Part shown: positions 10,718-22,500 of the stretch, in pieces
Layout of the letters: each line of letters opens with the position of its first letter
Position numbering within the stretch: position 1 is the first letter of the stretch
From: Riptortus pedestris
Taxonomy: Eukaryota > Arthropoda > Insecta > Hemiptera > Alydidae
Direction: 5' to 3'
NCBI GenBank assembly: GCA_019009955.1
Contig: CM032228.1
Coordinates: 3,110,001-3,174,000 of the forward strand
Length of the DNA: 64,000 nucleotides
Program-made: the position numbers and the translations under genes
The notes under the pieces: model-generated
What the model was told of the DNA's origin: nothing
Database searches by the model: none
What the model saw: only the letters and a program-made list of their open reading frames with translations

Positions 10718-11930
10718 AATACACTTAGAGAAGGGTGGGGGCAGTATACCTTATTTGGTGCAAACTGTTACTGGCATTAAAAAATAACATAGTTTTGAAT
10801 TATTGAGGATAAAATTCTAACATGGATTTGAATTAACTTATCCAGGTGAGATACCTGGGTAGTTCATATTGGAATGTATTGTTGAGCATATCAATATTTC
10901 TAAGCAAATTACTTGCTTCATACCTTATTTTACAAAAAAAATAATTATAAAACAAAATTTACACTAATTAAAAAAGTAAACAACTTATGTTATGTGCACG
11001 ATTGCCAAAAACCAAATTGACGATGAAATATCGCGAATTTTTATTTCAGGCCTCCCTTATAACCCCCATTCCCCTTGGAACCTAAAATTTTTAGTATAGC
11101 TTATAATTATGGAAGAATTAATGCTAATTTACATACCGAGTGTTGTTAAGTTCGGTTCTACCGTTAGTGCCCAATAAAATTGTTGGCCCCGCTTTAGTTT
11201 TTAGCGTATATCTCGTTTATACTTTGTTATAAAAGAAAAGTGTATATAACAAAAGTTACTCTAAATAACAAAATAAACAACTTTTGTTATGATCATATTT
11301 GCCAAGAAACCAATACGAAACGAAATATCGCTATTTTTAATTTCTGGCATCCCTCATAACCCCCACTCCTGCCCGTCCCTAGAAATGTTGGTATGGCTTG
11401 ATATAATTAAAGTGTTAGTGATAATACATATACCGAGTTTTATTTATTTCGGATGGATCATTTGTCCCAAATAAAATTGTTCACTTCCGCTATAGGTTTT
11501 AGCGTATATCTCGTTTATAATTCGGTATACGAAAAAAGTGTATATAACTAAAGTTACTCTAAATAACAAAATAAACAACTTTTGTTATGTTCATATTTGC
11601 CGAAAAACTAATAGGAAACGAAATATCGCTAATTTTAATTTCTGGCTTCCCTTATAACCCCCACTCCTGTTCGTCTCAGAGAATTTTAATATAGCCTAAA
11701 GTCTAAGTTGGGTTAGTAGTAATATACATACCAAGTTTCATAAAATTCGGTTCAGCCGTTTATGCGTGAAAAGGTAACAAACAAACAAACAAATAAACAA
11801 ACAAACAAACAAACAAACAGACACCAAAGAAACAAAATGCAGTTATGGTGTCTATGACATGTGAAACGAAAAGTTATCGTGAAATTTCGCGAAAAAAATC
11901 AATGTACAGACAGAGGTTACAATTTTATAT
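10718..11930 (+). repeat. R-element copy with the intact copia target site
   Basis: Begins with the same ACACTTAGAGAAGGGTGG segment as 1036 and passes through GTTCATATTGGAATG directly into TATTGTTGAGCATATC (10860-10890). It therefore shows the sequence before copia insertion. It has two to three monomers, then the CAAA run and the conserved tail, and abuts the next copy through a short (TA)n. Confidence 0.75.
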
Positions 11931-11933
11931 ATA

Positions 11934-13536
11934 TACTAGCTCAGATACCCGGCTTCGCTCGGGAATTAATTTGAGCCTGAATGGTGATGGCATTTTTTTG
12001 GCAAGGCTTTACTTTGCATAATATTTTGACATTTATCCGTCCCAGTGTTTAGGGTTAATACCCGTCGTTTCTGTGGATTTGTTAATAATAAAATTATTTT
12101 TTTATGTAAGTCTTCACTGTCCTCCATATTGTCATAATTCCCGTTTTCTGTGCATTATGCATAGATTTGAATTATTTAGGACAAAATATTAACATACTTT
12201 TGAATTTTTTTTCCCGGTGAGGTACTTGATAGTTCATATTAAAAAGAATTGTTGAGAAAATTTCTCTAACTAACAAAATAAACAACTTTTGGCATGTGCT
12301 TATTTGCAGAAAACCCAATAGAAAACGAAATACCGCTTTTATTTCAGACCTCCTTTACAACCCCCACTCCTGCCCGTCCCTAGAAATATTGGTATGGCTT
12401 GTTATAATGAAGGCATTAGTCCTAATACACGTACCGAGTTTTATTTAGTTCGGTTGATTCTTTTGTGCCAAATAAAATTGTGGACTCCCGCTATAGTTTT
12501 TAGCGTATAACTCATTTATACTTCGGTATACGGCAAAAGTGTAAATAACAAAGGTTTCTATAAATAACAAAATAAACAACTTTTGTTATGTGCATATTTG
12601 CCGAAACCCCAATAGGAAACGAAATATCATTATATTTAATTTCAGGCCTCCCTTATAACCCCCACTCCTGCCCGTCCCTAGAAATCTTAGTATGGCTTAT
12701 TATAAGGAAGGCGTTAGTGCTAATACACATACTGAGTGTTTTATTTAGTTCGGTTGAGTCTTTTGTGCCAAATAAAATTATTGACTCCCGCTATAATTTT
12801 TAGCGTATAACGCCTTTATATTTCCGTATATGGCAAAAGTGCATATAACAAAAATTACTCTAAATTACAAAATAAACAACTTTTGTTATGTGCATATTTG
12901 CTGAAAAAGCAATAGGAAACGAAATATCGCTATTTTTAATTTAAGGCCTCCCTTATAACCCCCACTCCTGCCCGTCCCTAGAAATGTTAGTATGGCTTAT
13001 TATAAGGAAGGCGTTAGTACTAATTCACATACCGAGTTTGGTTTAGTTCGGTTGAGTCATTTGTGCCAAATAAAATTGTGGAGTCCCGCTATAGTTTTTA
13101 GCGTATTACGCATTTATACTTCCGTATACGGCAAAAGTGCATAAAACAAAAGTTACTCTAAATTACAAAATAAACAACTTTTGTTATGTGCATATTTGCT
13201 GAAAAAGCAATAGGAAACGAAATATCGCTATTTTTAATTTCAGGCCTCCCTTATAACCCCCACTCCTGTTTGTCTTAGAGAATATTAATATAGCCTAAAG
13301 TCTAAGTTGGGCTAGTAGTAATATGCATACCAAGTTTCATAAAATTCGGTTCAGTAGTTTATGCGTGAAAAGGTAACAAACAAACAAACAAATAAACAAA
13401 CAAACAAACAAACAAACAAACAAACAGACACCAAAGAAACAAAATGCAGTTATGGTGTCTTTGACATGTGAAACGAAAAGTTATCGTGAAATTTCGCGAA
13501 AAAAATCAATGTACAGACAGAGGTTACAATTTTATA
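11934..13536 (+). repeat. R-element copy with about four internal monomers
   Basis: Starts ACTAGCTCAGATACCCGG. Monomers recur about every 300 bp (GCCCGTCCCTAGAAAT near 12370, 12670 and 12973). It ends with the CAAA run and the common tail, then (TA)n at 13537-13619. Confidence 0.8.
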
Positions 13537-13551
13537 TATATATAGATAGAT

Positions 13552-13617
<66 letters not shown>

Positions 13618-13621
<4 letters not shown>

Positions 13622-14962
13622 TAGCTCAGATACCCGGCTTCGCCTGGGAATTAATTTGAGGCTGAATGGTGATGGTATTTTTTTGGCAAGGCTTTACTTT
13701 GCATAATATTTTGACATTTCCCCGTCCCAGTGTTTAGGGTTTATACCCATCGTTTTTTTTTTTGTAAGACTTCACTGTCCTCCAAATTGTCATATTTCCC
13801 CGTCTCCTGTGCATTATGCATAGATTTCAGCTATTAAGGACAAAATATTAACATAGATTTGAATTGATTTTTCCCGGTGAGGTACCTGGTAGTTCATATT
13901 GGACAGAATTGTTGAGCATATCAATATTTCTACGCAAATTACTTTAGTTTTACTGTATATCTCGTTTATAATTTGGTATACGAAAAAAGTGTATATAACA
14001 AAAGTTACTTTAAATAACAAAATAAACATCTTTTGTTATGTGCATATTTGCAGAAAAACCAATAGAAAACGAAATACCGCTATTTTTAAATTCAGGCCTT
14101 CCTTACAACCCCCACTACTGCCTATCCCTAGAAATGTTGGTATGGCTTATTATAATGAATACGTTAGTGCTAATACACATACCGAGTTTTATTTAGTTCG
14201 GTTGGGTCCTTTGTCCCAAATAAAATTGTTCACTTCCGCTATATGTTTTAGCGTATATCTCGTTTATAATTTGGTATACGAAAAAAGTGTATAAAACAAA
14301 AGTTTCTCTAAATAACAAAATAAACAACTCTTGTTATGTTCAAATTTGACGAAAAACGAATAGAAATCGAAATACCGATATTTTTAAATTCAGGCCTTCC
14401 TTACAACCCCCACTACTGCCTATCCCTAGAAATGTTGGTATGGCTTATTATAATGAATACGTTAGTGCTAATACACATACCGAGTTTTATTTAGTTCGGT
14501 TGGGTCCTTTGTCCCAAATAAAATTGTTCACTTCCGCTATATGTTTTAGCGTATATCTCGTTTATAATTTGGTATACGAAAAAAGTGTATAAAACAAAAG
14601 TTTCTCTAAATAACAAAATAAACAACTCTTGTTATGTTCAAATTTGACGAAAAACGAATAGAAATCGAAATACCGATATTTTAAAATTCAGGCCTCCCTT
14701 ATAACCCCCACTCCTGTTCATCTCAGAGAATTTTAATATAGCCTAAAGTCTAAGTTGGGTTAGTAGTAATATACATACCAAGTTTCATAAAATTTTGTTC
14801 AGCCGTTTATGCGTGAAAAGGTAACAAACAAATAAACAAACAAACAAACAAACAGACACCAAAGAAACAAAATGCAGTTATGGTGTCTATGACATGTGAA
14901 ACGAAAAGTTATCGTGAAATTTCGCGAAAAAAATCAATGTACAGACAGAGGTTACAATTTTA
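13618..14962 (+). repeat. R-element copy with a fresh 298-bp tandem duplication
   Basis: Starts CTAGCTCAGATACCCGG after (TA)n. The segment near 14093-14390 is repeated almost perfectly at 14391-14688 (offset 298 bp), including private variants such as CCCCCACTACTGCCTATCCC. It ends with the CAAA run, common tail and (TA)n. Confidence 0.8.
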
Positions 14963-14982
14963 TATATATATATATATATATA

Positions 14983-16046
14983 TAATTATGTAAAAAGGAA
15001 GATCAACTTCGTTAATGGCTGAAATCGGACCAGTGGGAGGGGGTGGTTTATAGGGGGGATTTTCGAAAATTCCAAATATATCCGTTATTATGCATCGGAT
15101 CGAAAAATTGTATAGAACCAATCTTATTGCAAATTAAATTTACTATAAATATTGTTATATACAGTTATCCTCTATCTTGAATATTAACCAAAATAGTTGC
15201 ATTTTATTAAGTGTGTGGGACATGTAGTCGGGTATTGTTCGGATTATTTATTTATTACTTATTTAAGATGCCTCTACAATGGCAATTGTTCGGATTAGTT
15301 CGGCCGTTTCCGTAACTGTTCGGCTCTGGTGGAAACTTTTTCTAATTTTTTTTGTCGTTTCAGCTTGTACTTTGTACTTAGTGAGATTTACACAAATGCG
15401 TAAATACGTTCTGTTCATCCGCCCCCCCCCCTTCTTTAGTTCTTGGACTACTAAAATTTGAGTTATTAAAATATAAATTATTGTGATTCATTATAAATTG
15501 CATTACTATATATAGCAAATAGTTTACAATAAAGTTATTGTTTTATATTCAGATGTTTATCAGTATTTGTTTTTCTTTCCGGTGATGGAGTATGTCTATC
15601 TATCTGTTCAGCTCTGAGTGGTTGGCAGACTTATGTGTTTACAATTCATAAGCCGTTTCCGTTGGGAGTTTATTAAAGTTAACTGAATGATTTCTCGTTA
15701 CCGTTTGTATTTACTCACGGTGCTGTTAAATGTTACCAGTATGCAGAATTCTCTATTGTAAAACTTGACATGAGAAATCTGCTTAGTTTACGCAGCCCTG
15801 GCGTGACGGACTTTTTTCTCTATATTGTTATTAACCAAGATACTTGCATTTTATAGTTTTCGGCCTTCAGTATCCCACCCCCTCCTACACATGTCATATT
15901 GACAATAAGCAGTTATATTATGAAGCACATTATTTGAATAATAATAATATGTGTTCTTATTGAACTTTTACTTTTTGAGATAAATGCAAATACGTGACAC
16001 ATGTGGGAAGTCTGCTTAGTTTACGCAGCCCATGCTTGACGGAGTT
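14983..16046 (-). mobile_element. Truncated HINE fragments (two tails in series)
   Basis: Starts in the HINE interior (TATGTAAAAAGGAAGATC) just after (TA)n and ends at GCGTGACGGACTTTTT (about 15817). A second related tail runs 15818-16046 and ends GCAGCCCATGCTTGACGGA. Both lack the palindromic end. The interior between 15400 and 15700 is a longer subfamily also seen near 18300-18650, 31650-31920 and 38810-39110. Confidence 0.6.
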
Positions 16047-16254
16047 TTAATAAACTTCTATCTATCATAAATTTTCAAACAGTATTTTCTCCTCACCACC
16101 AAATATAATCCCGATTAAGCCAAAGTATTTTGTGTTTAATTAGAATAAATAAATGAATCATTGCCGAAACTAATGAGCTTCGTTAAACAACTTCTTTGGA
16201 ATGGTCTCTAGAATCGATAGGCTAAGGTAACAGTAATGGAACCTCCGTTCGAAG
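16047..16254 (+). promoter_or_regulatory. Probable TRIAP1 promoter and 5' untranslated exon region
   Basis: First non-repeat DNA upstream of TRIAP1. An AATCGATAG motif near 16212, close to the insect DRE core, precedes a possible non-coding exon end at 16254 (GAAG then GTTAGT). That donor would pair with the acceptor before either first coding exon. The transcription start cannot be located from sequence. Confidence 0.3.
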
Positions 16255-16440
16255 GTTAGTCTCTCTTGGTAATTGTAGCAGTGGGTATTTGTTGCAGTTT
16301 GTATTAAATATGATGAAATGACTGTATGTTAATTCTCATCTCAACAGGCATGTGTTATGAGTTTTATCTTATCTTGAGCACACTTACTAAACACACTATC
16401 AAGAAATTTTCCTTGTAAATTCAGATTTAACATATTTCAG

Positions 16441-16589
16441 TGATGAACAGTATTGGAAACTCTTGCAATGAGCTTAAACATCAGTATGATGAGTGTTTCC
16501 AATCTTGGTTTACACACAAGTTTCTTAAAGGAATTGTCTCTGATGATGTTTGTGATCCTTTATTCAAACTTTACCAGGAATGTATTCAG
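16441..16589 (+). CDS. TRIAP1: TRIAP1/Mdm35 alternative first coding exon A
   Basis: The acceptor TTTCAG ends at 16440. ATG at 16443 opens 49 codons ending at donor GTGAAT (phase 0). The peptide begins MNSIGNSCNELKHQYDECF and closely matches TRIAP1 (Mdm35 in yeast). It carries the twin CX9C fold: residues 8/18 and 37/47 each have exactly nine residues between the cysteines, and the FLKG motif lies between. TRIAP1 is imported into the mitochondrial intermembrane space by the MIA disulfide relay and binds PRELI/Ups proteins to move phosphatidic acid and other phospholipids between membranes. Joined to the shared last exon it gives 83 residues, against 76 in the human protein. Start choice: the GTG one codon upstream straddles the splice junction, so ATG 16443 is used. 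Confidence 0.9.
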
Positions 16590-16635
16590 GTGAATATGCA
16601 TTCTTTAAATTTAAATATCTATCTATAAATTTCAG

Positions 16636-16792
<157 letters not shown>

Positions 16793-17840
16793 TAAAATTA
16801 TAATTTAAAACATTTTTGAGGGCATTCTTTTCGATGGACCAATTTATGAAATTTTTAAATGTTAAAATAAGCAAATTTGAGAGAGTTTGATCTTATTAAA
16901 AAATTGTCTTTTATTTTTCTTTGGGAAATCATGATTTGACTTCATTTTTTATGAACAACTGGTTTAGAAATGTTGTCTATTGTTATTGCATTAATTTAAC
17001 ATATTCAAGGTGACCTAATATTACTTCGGCCTAGATTATTAAGGCTATCAAATTTATATAAAAATGGGATGCACAATAGAAGAAGGAAGTGGAAAACTAT
17101 GAATTGAAATCCTTTCTTTTCAGTGCCTTGAAAGCTAGTTGAAAAGTTGTCGTTTATTTGTTACTCCCAGTTATAGACCTGAGAGCAGCATTAGCCAGGC
17201 TTAGGTATTTATTTCTATGATCGACTATAATTTGAACCAACACATCAAATTGGTTAAATGCTCATAAAGTCTTGGTGGATCCTTTCCCAGGCAAGTTTTT
17301 AAAACTCATGTGTCTGATCCTCTTGTGGACCCATTGGTTTATTTTGTAATAGATATATCTGATGAAGCATGGTGTGCTTGTATGGCCAGTTTGAGGTGAC
17401 ATTGGCTTGGCTAGACTTTGACGAGAGCTGAATGAGCTTGTGCCAATTACTAATGATTGATGTTCCAATCTTTCAATATCTGCGATACATTGGCTTGTAG
17501 CCATTAACTCACACTATTGAATTTACAAAGTTTATACAACACTTCCTTCCCTTATTCGCAATCATCTACAAGAAGCCGCAAGTTTAGTTTTCACCTTTGA
17601 GGTATCAGCAAACACGACTTGTAAATTAATTCCTATAAATCCTCAATTGCGTAGGAGCTCCCAGTTTTATCAGTCTTCTTCAGAATACTTTTTTAAACAA
17701 CATACATTAAAAAAAATGTATATCTCTAAACCTTTCTCAATCGAATAATACCGATATTATACATCCACAAATATTATACATACAACAAGTGTTCTTCTAC
17801 CCCTCTCCAGGCTTCTGTGTCTCTTCATCAAAAGCTAATT

Positions 17841-18693
17841 TTAACAGATTTCCCTTAAGGGCAATTTTTGTTTGATTGTTACCAAACACAATATTTAAAC
17901 ATTTTATTTTTTCTCGCGTGACACCAAACAAATAAATAAATTATTTAAAAAGAAAGATCAAGTTCGTTAATGGCTAATATTGTACCAGTCAAAGGGGGAG
18001 GTTTCTGAAAATTCGTAATATCTCTGTTACTGTACATCTGATCGAAAAATTGTATAGAACCAATCTTATTGTAAATTAAGTGTACTATAAATATTGTTAT
18101 ATACATTTATTCTCTATCTTGAATATTAACCGATATTAGCATTTTTTAGTTTTGAGCCTTCAACAAACCCCCACTTCTATTCGTGTCATATTAACAATTA
18201 GCTGTTGTGTTATGGACCACTTCATTACAACGTTAAATACCAAATATTGTTTTCATTGAACTTTTACTTTGTGAGATATATGCAAATATGTACGTTCAGT
18301 TGACCCCCTTCTTTTGTTCGTTGATTATTAACATTTGAGTGATAGAGATAAAACTGATTCTGATTCATTACAAATTACACCACTAGCTTAAGTAAATTGT
18401 TTTCAATAAAATTAATATGTTATATTCAGATATATTTCATTAATTGTTTGTATTTCCGGTCTATCTATCTATTCAGCACTACGAGGTTGGCTGGCCTGTT
18501 TGTTTACAATTCAGCCGCTTTCCGTTGTAGAGATTATTAACTTGTATTGTAAATTGACTGAAAGATTTCTCATTAATGTTTGTATTTATTGACTAAACAT
18601 TCACAGTAGTGTTACCTGTATGAATATTTATCTATTGTAAATCTTGGCATGGAAAATCTGCTTAGTTTATGGAGCCCCTGCGTGACGGACTTT
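17841..18693 (-). mobile_element. HINE copy with internal deletion
   Basis: Starts TTAACAGATTTCCCTTAAGGG and jumps directly to CAATTTTTGTTTGATTG, so the segment that carries (TA)n is missing. It runs through the long-subfamily interior and ends GCCCCTGCGTGACGGACTTT. Confidence 0.65.
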
Positions 18694-19128
18694 ATTTAGT
18701 TAGCTAACTTGAGTAAACATCCACTCCTACTCTTTTCACATCAGTAATTCAGCCAAAATATCATGAGCCATCTAATTTGAAGCATGCATAGGCCGCACTG
18801 TTTTCATCTCAGACGAGGAGAAATGAGACTTAAATAGGGACGAAATAAAAATATCTCCATTGTAATAAATCGGATAAATGATCAATCTGGTCAGAAACAT
18901 AATTTGCTACAACTGTCAATTAATATATTTTTTGTTTCTTTTTAATTTAAGAGGTGTCAGTTAGACTTTTGACGATTTTAGAATATTTATTTATTTATTA
19001 TGTAGAGCTCTGCAACTATGGTGACTTGGCTCTTCTTTAACTTAGGGAAAACAAAAGAATATAAAGAACAAAACTAAGGGAACGGAACACAAAAGAAACA
19101 AGAAACACTAACATAACATAGAACTAAA

Positions 19129-19672
19129 AAAAGTCCGTCACGCAGGGGCTGCGTAAACTAAGCAGATTTCCCACGTGAAGTTTTACAATAGAGAAATCTG
19201 CCTAATAACAACTGTAGTAGTAAGAAACCTCTAAACCTAAAACATTATTTAGGGCGTAATAACCCAGAAGTTTCTAGCCCCAAAAAACAGTTAACCTAAC
19301 CTCTAAACCTATTCACGAGGGACGAGCAGTTATGGAAACGGCCGACCAGAGCTCTCGGCGGAAAGTCCGAACATGCAGATTACAAATGCAAATATCTCGG
19401 TTAATATTCAAGATAGAGAATAAATGCATATAACAATATTTATAGTAAATTTAATTTCCAATAAGATTGGTTCTATACAATTTTTCGATCCGATGCATAA
19501 TAACGGAGATATTTCGAATTTTTGAAAATCCCCCCCTCTAAACCCCCCCTCCCACTGGTTCGATTTCTGCCGTTAACGAACTTAATCTTTTTTTTTTATA
19601 CATAAAACGATTAAATATCGAGTTTGGTAACGTTCAAACAAAAATTGCGACCGCTAGAGTTTTAACAGACAA

Positions 19673-19746
<74 letters not shown>

Positions 19747-19868
19747 TTGAACAGACCTCATTTTCGTCATCTACTAGATAGGATCGATGGACATTTGAAG
19801 AAAAAATTCGAAAATTCTGTCATGAGTACAACCTCAATAGCTGATTTCCCTTAAGGGAAATCTGCTAA
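19129..19868 (+). mobile_element. Full-length HINE copy (reference copy)
   Basis: Runs from AAAGTCCGTCACGCAGG to the hairpin end TTTCCCTTAAGGGAAATC followed by TGCTAA. The subterminal AGCAGATTTCCC near 19160 is the exact inverse of the 3' arm GGGAAATCTGCT. (TA)n lies at 19676-19743. No open frame. A 3' hairpin next to CTAA, inverted subterminal repeats, an internal microsatellite and T-rich insertion sites match non-autonomous Helentrons (INE-1/DINE-1 type). Assignment is by architecture only. Confidence 0.7.
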
Positions 19869-20260
19869 TATGTCAAAATTGTGGCAATATGTAGGCTACC
19901 CTCAGTTAGTTGTTCATTCAAGTCATGTGGATTGTTTAAGTAAGTCCGTAATCTGCATTCTGTTAGTAGGTGTTTTATAGTTAGTCCAGTGTTGCAATGA
20001 GTACAAGTAGGCTTGTCTTTTCTGTTCATTATGTAAGAATGTGTCAGGTATGAATGTCCAATGACTACAAGTAGGCTTGTCTTTTCTGTTCATTATGTAA
20101 GAATGTGTCAGGTATGAATGTCCAATACGTAGTCTGGTGAGGACGACTTGGGCTCTTCTTGAATCTACGTACTGTCTCTTTGTCCACCCTGTAACATTGC
20201 GTTTTATTTGCAATAGTTTGTTGTCAGTAGATTTTAGAATAGAAGTTGATATGAATTTAG
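19869..20260 (-). pseudogene. Non-LTR retrotransposon 3' coding fragment
   Basis: The minus-strand frame has VVLTRLRIGHSYLTHSY followed by a Cys-His segment (PTC.HC...T..HLL.EC), the common C-terminal end of insect I/Jockey-type LINE proteins. A 66-bp direct duplication (about 20000-20065 and 20066-20131) repeats part of it and shifts the frame. It abuts the 3' end of the HINE copy. Confidence 0.65.
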
Positions 20261-20361
20261 TTGGATATCATTTCTAGAGGATATTAAGAATATTTATATA
20301 AAACTCTATTTTAGTGTAATTGTTTTGTTTTTTTAAGTAGCAACATTTTTTTATTTTTCAG

Positions 20362-20466
20362 AAAACAATGAAAGAAAACCACATAGAAGTCAAAGATGCA
20401 GAAATAGACTATTTAGGAACCGATAAAGAATGTAAGCCACCTTCGAAGGACAAAAAGACAAAATAG
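20362..20466 (+). CDS. TRIAP1: TRIAP1/Mdm35 shared last coding exon
   Basis: The acceptor TTTTTCAG ends at 20361. Phase 0 gives 34 codons plus TAG: KTMKENHIEVKDAEIDYLG, then a Lys-rich tail. The beginning aligns with the human TRIAP1 C-terminus (KAIKEKEIPIEGLEF), and the exon fits either first exon in frame. The tail is a few residues longer and more basic than in vertebrates. An AATAAA signal follows at 20793-20798. Confidence 0.88.
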   Translation, partial: KTMKENHIEVKDAEIDYLGTDKECKPPSKDKKTK

Positions 20467-21058
20467 AGTGATTTGTGCATTTACTCAGTTAAAATGACCA
20501 TAAATTAGCATTTAACTATTAATTATACTTTGCTGTGATCTATTCGAAGCACTGCTCTTGCTTTTCTTTATTGTTATTTTGTACATTTTTGTAATTATTT
20601 GTTTTGTCTGTATATTTATGTTTTAGAGTCATTCTAAGTATGATATAGAAAATTATTTATTTATCCATTACGTTTATTAAATATAATTACATCTTCCTTT
20701 CTTGTGTAGAATGTAATTAATTTAATTTTTAATCAAATTTTTTATATTATAAAATGTTAAGAATATAAAATCAGAATAGTTGTCTACAGTTTAATAAAAA
20801 ATATAGTTTTTTTTTTATTTAATGAACCTGGTTTTATAATTATATTTCCTTTTCTCACTTTGAATTGTACGATAAATTTTAGAAGTTTTTTTTCCCCTTT
20901 GTTGCATAACTAAGTCTCAAGGAATAAGCTAAAGCTAAAAACCAGTTCAGCCCTTCGACCACTTACAGTTGGCAACATTGCCAACCATAAATTTTTGCCA
21001 CCACATCCCCCCCCCCACTCATCCTGCTATTCTTTCTATAATCTGACTATCCCATAGA
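20467..21058 (+). other. TRIAP1 3' UTR and spacer
   Basis: AT-rich, with AATAAA at 20793-20798 giving a 3' UTR of about 340 nt. The remainder has homopolymer runs and no recognisable gene. Confidence 0.5.
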
Positions 21059-21061
21059 CTT

Positions 21062-21230
21062 TTAGCAGATATTCCTTAGGGGAGAGAATTCCTCAAATGC
21101 CCATCAATACTACCCGGGAGATAACATAAATGAGGTCCGTTCAAAATTATATGTATAAATCTATATATATATATATATATAGCTAAGGTACCCGGCTTCG
21201 CTCGTCATCATCATCATTCCCCTCCACTGT
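21062..21230 (-). repeat. HINE 3' end fragment joined to a short R-element start
   Basis: TTAGCAGATATTCC...ATGAGGTCCGTTC followed by (TA)n, then AGCTAAGGTACCCGGCTTCG. This repeats the HINE-(TA)n-R-element junction of 7085, but only about 50 bp of R-element remain. A more diverged start lies near 21325. Confidence 0.55.
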
Positions 21231-22026
21231 TTAACCCACAGTGAATAATTCAAACCATAATCATGGGTAGCATTTATTAAAATTAAATATCATCTATAAT
21301 GTAAGTATTTTATATATATACAATCTAGCTGATATGCCTGGCGATGGCCGGAAAATTATCATTGGCTGACTAATCATGGTATTTTTATATTCTTATAGCA
21401 AGACTTCAATGTGTACTGTTAACTTCAATTACACTCCCCCCCCCACAATGTATTGTTTTTCCGAAATGGCCTGTGAACTTTTGGGGGCTAATACAATAGG
21501 AATTTTAGTTTTGAAGAATAAATGAAAATGTGTCCCTAATCAATCCCTCTCCACTTTTTGACACACCATTTTTGAATAATTCAAACCATAATCATGGATA
21601 GCCATTAATATTATAATTAAATACCATTTATAATGTACATATTTTGTGTCAAAAACCAATCCGAGCACATATAGTTTAAGCATAGTGCAATTGTGCAAAT
21701 TCAGCATGGCTTTGTTTAAATAATACATTATACAAATTAAATAATGGAAATGCTCTTATACTTTACACTCTATTGGAAGTAAATAACAGAGTTATTTTCT
21801 AGGGAAAATAAATACACGAGGAGGGGAGTGAGGAGATTTATAACTTCACTAATCCGAATCATACTTAGAACAATCATATAACACTAAAACATAACTTCAA
21901 TTGCCATAAATTACCTATAAACTGCTTAAATAAGTTCTAAAAAAATTGTTGACTCCCACTATAGTTTTAGCGAATATCTCGTGTTTACTTCATTTTAGGA
22001 CAGAGGTTATTCTAAATAACAAAATA
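21231..22026. other. AT-rich spacer with diverged repeats
   Basis: Contains two similar stretches (AATAATTCAAACCATAATCATGG near 21243 and 21574), probably an old duplication. No gene recognised. Confidence 0.4.
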
Positions 22027-22448
22027 AAAGTCCATCACGCAGGGGCTGCGTAAACTAAGCAGATTTCCCACGTGAAGTTTTACAATAGAGAAATCTGCCT
22101 ACTAATAACAGCAGTAGTAACAAGCCTCTAAACCAATTCACGAAGGACGAACATTTACGGAAACGACCGAACTAGCTTTCGGCGGAAAGTCCCGAATATG
22201 GCCGACTTCTGCCAACCACTCACACAATAAAATGCAAATATCTCGGCTAATATGCAAGATACAGAATTAATGTATAGAACAGAATTTATAGTAAAGATTG
22301 ATTCTATACAATTTTAGCAGATTTCCCTTAAGGGAAATCTGCTATTGAGGTCGTACTCATGACGTGATTTTCGAAAAATTTCTACTCCTGGGTATGTATG
22401 TCAAAGGATCCTACCCAGGAGATGACGAAAATGAGGTTCGCTCAAAAC

Positions 22449-22500
<52 letters not shown>

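Noticed and set aside
17262..17504. 80-codon minus-strand ORF in the TRIAP1 intron
   Set aside because: No recognisable domain, repeat context or splice signals; treated as chance.
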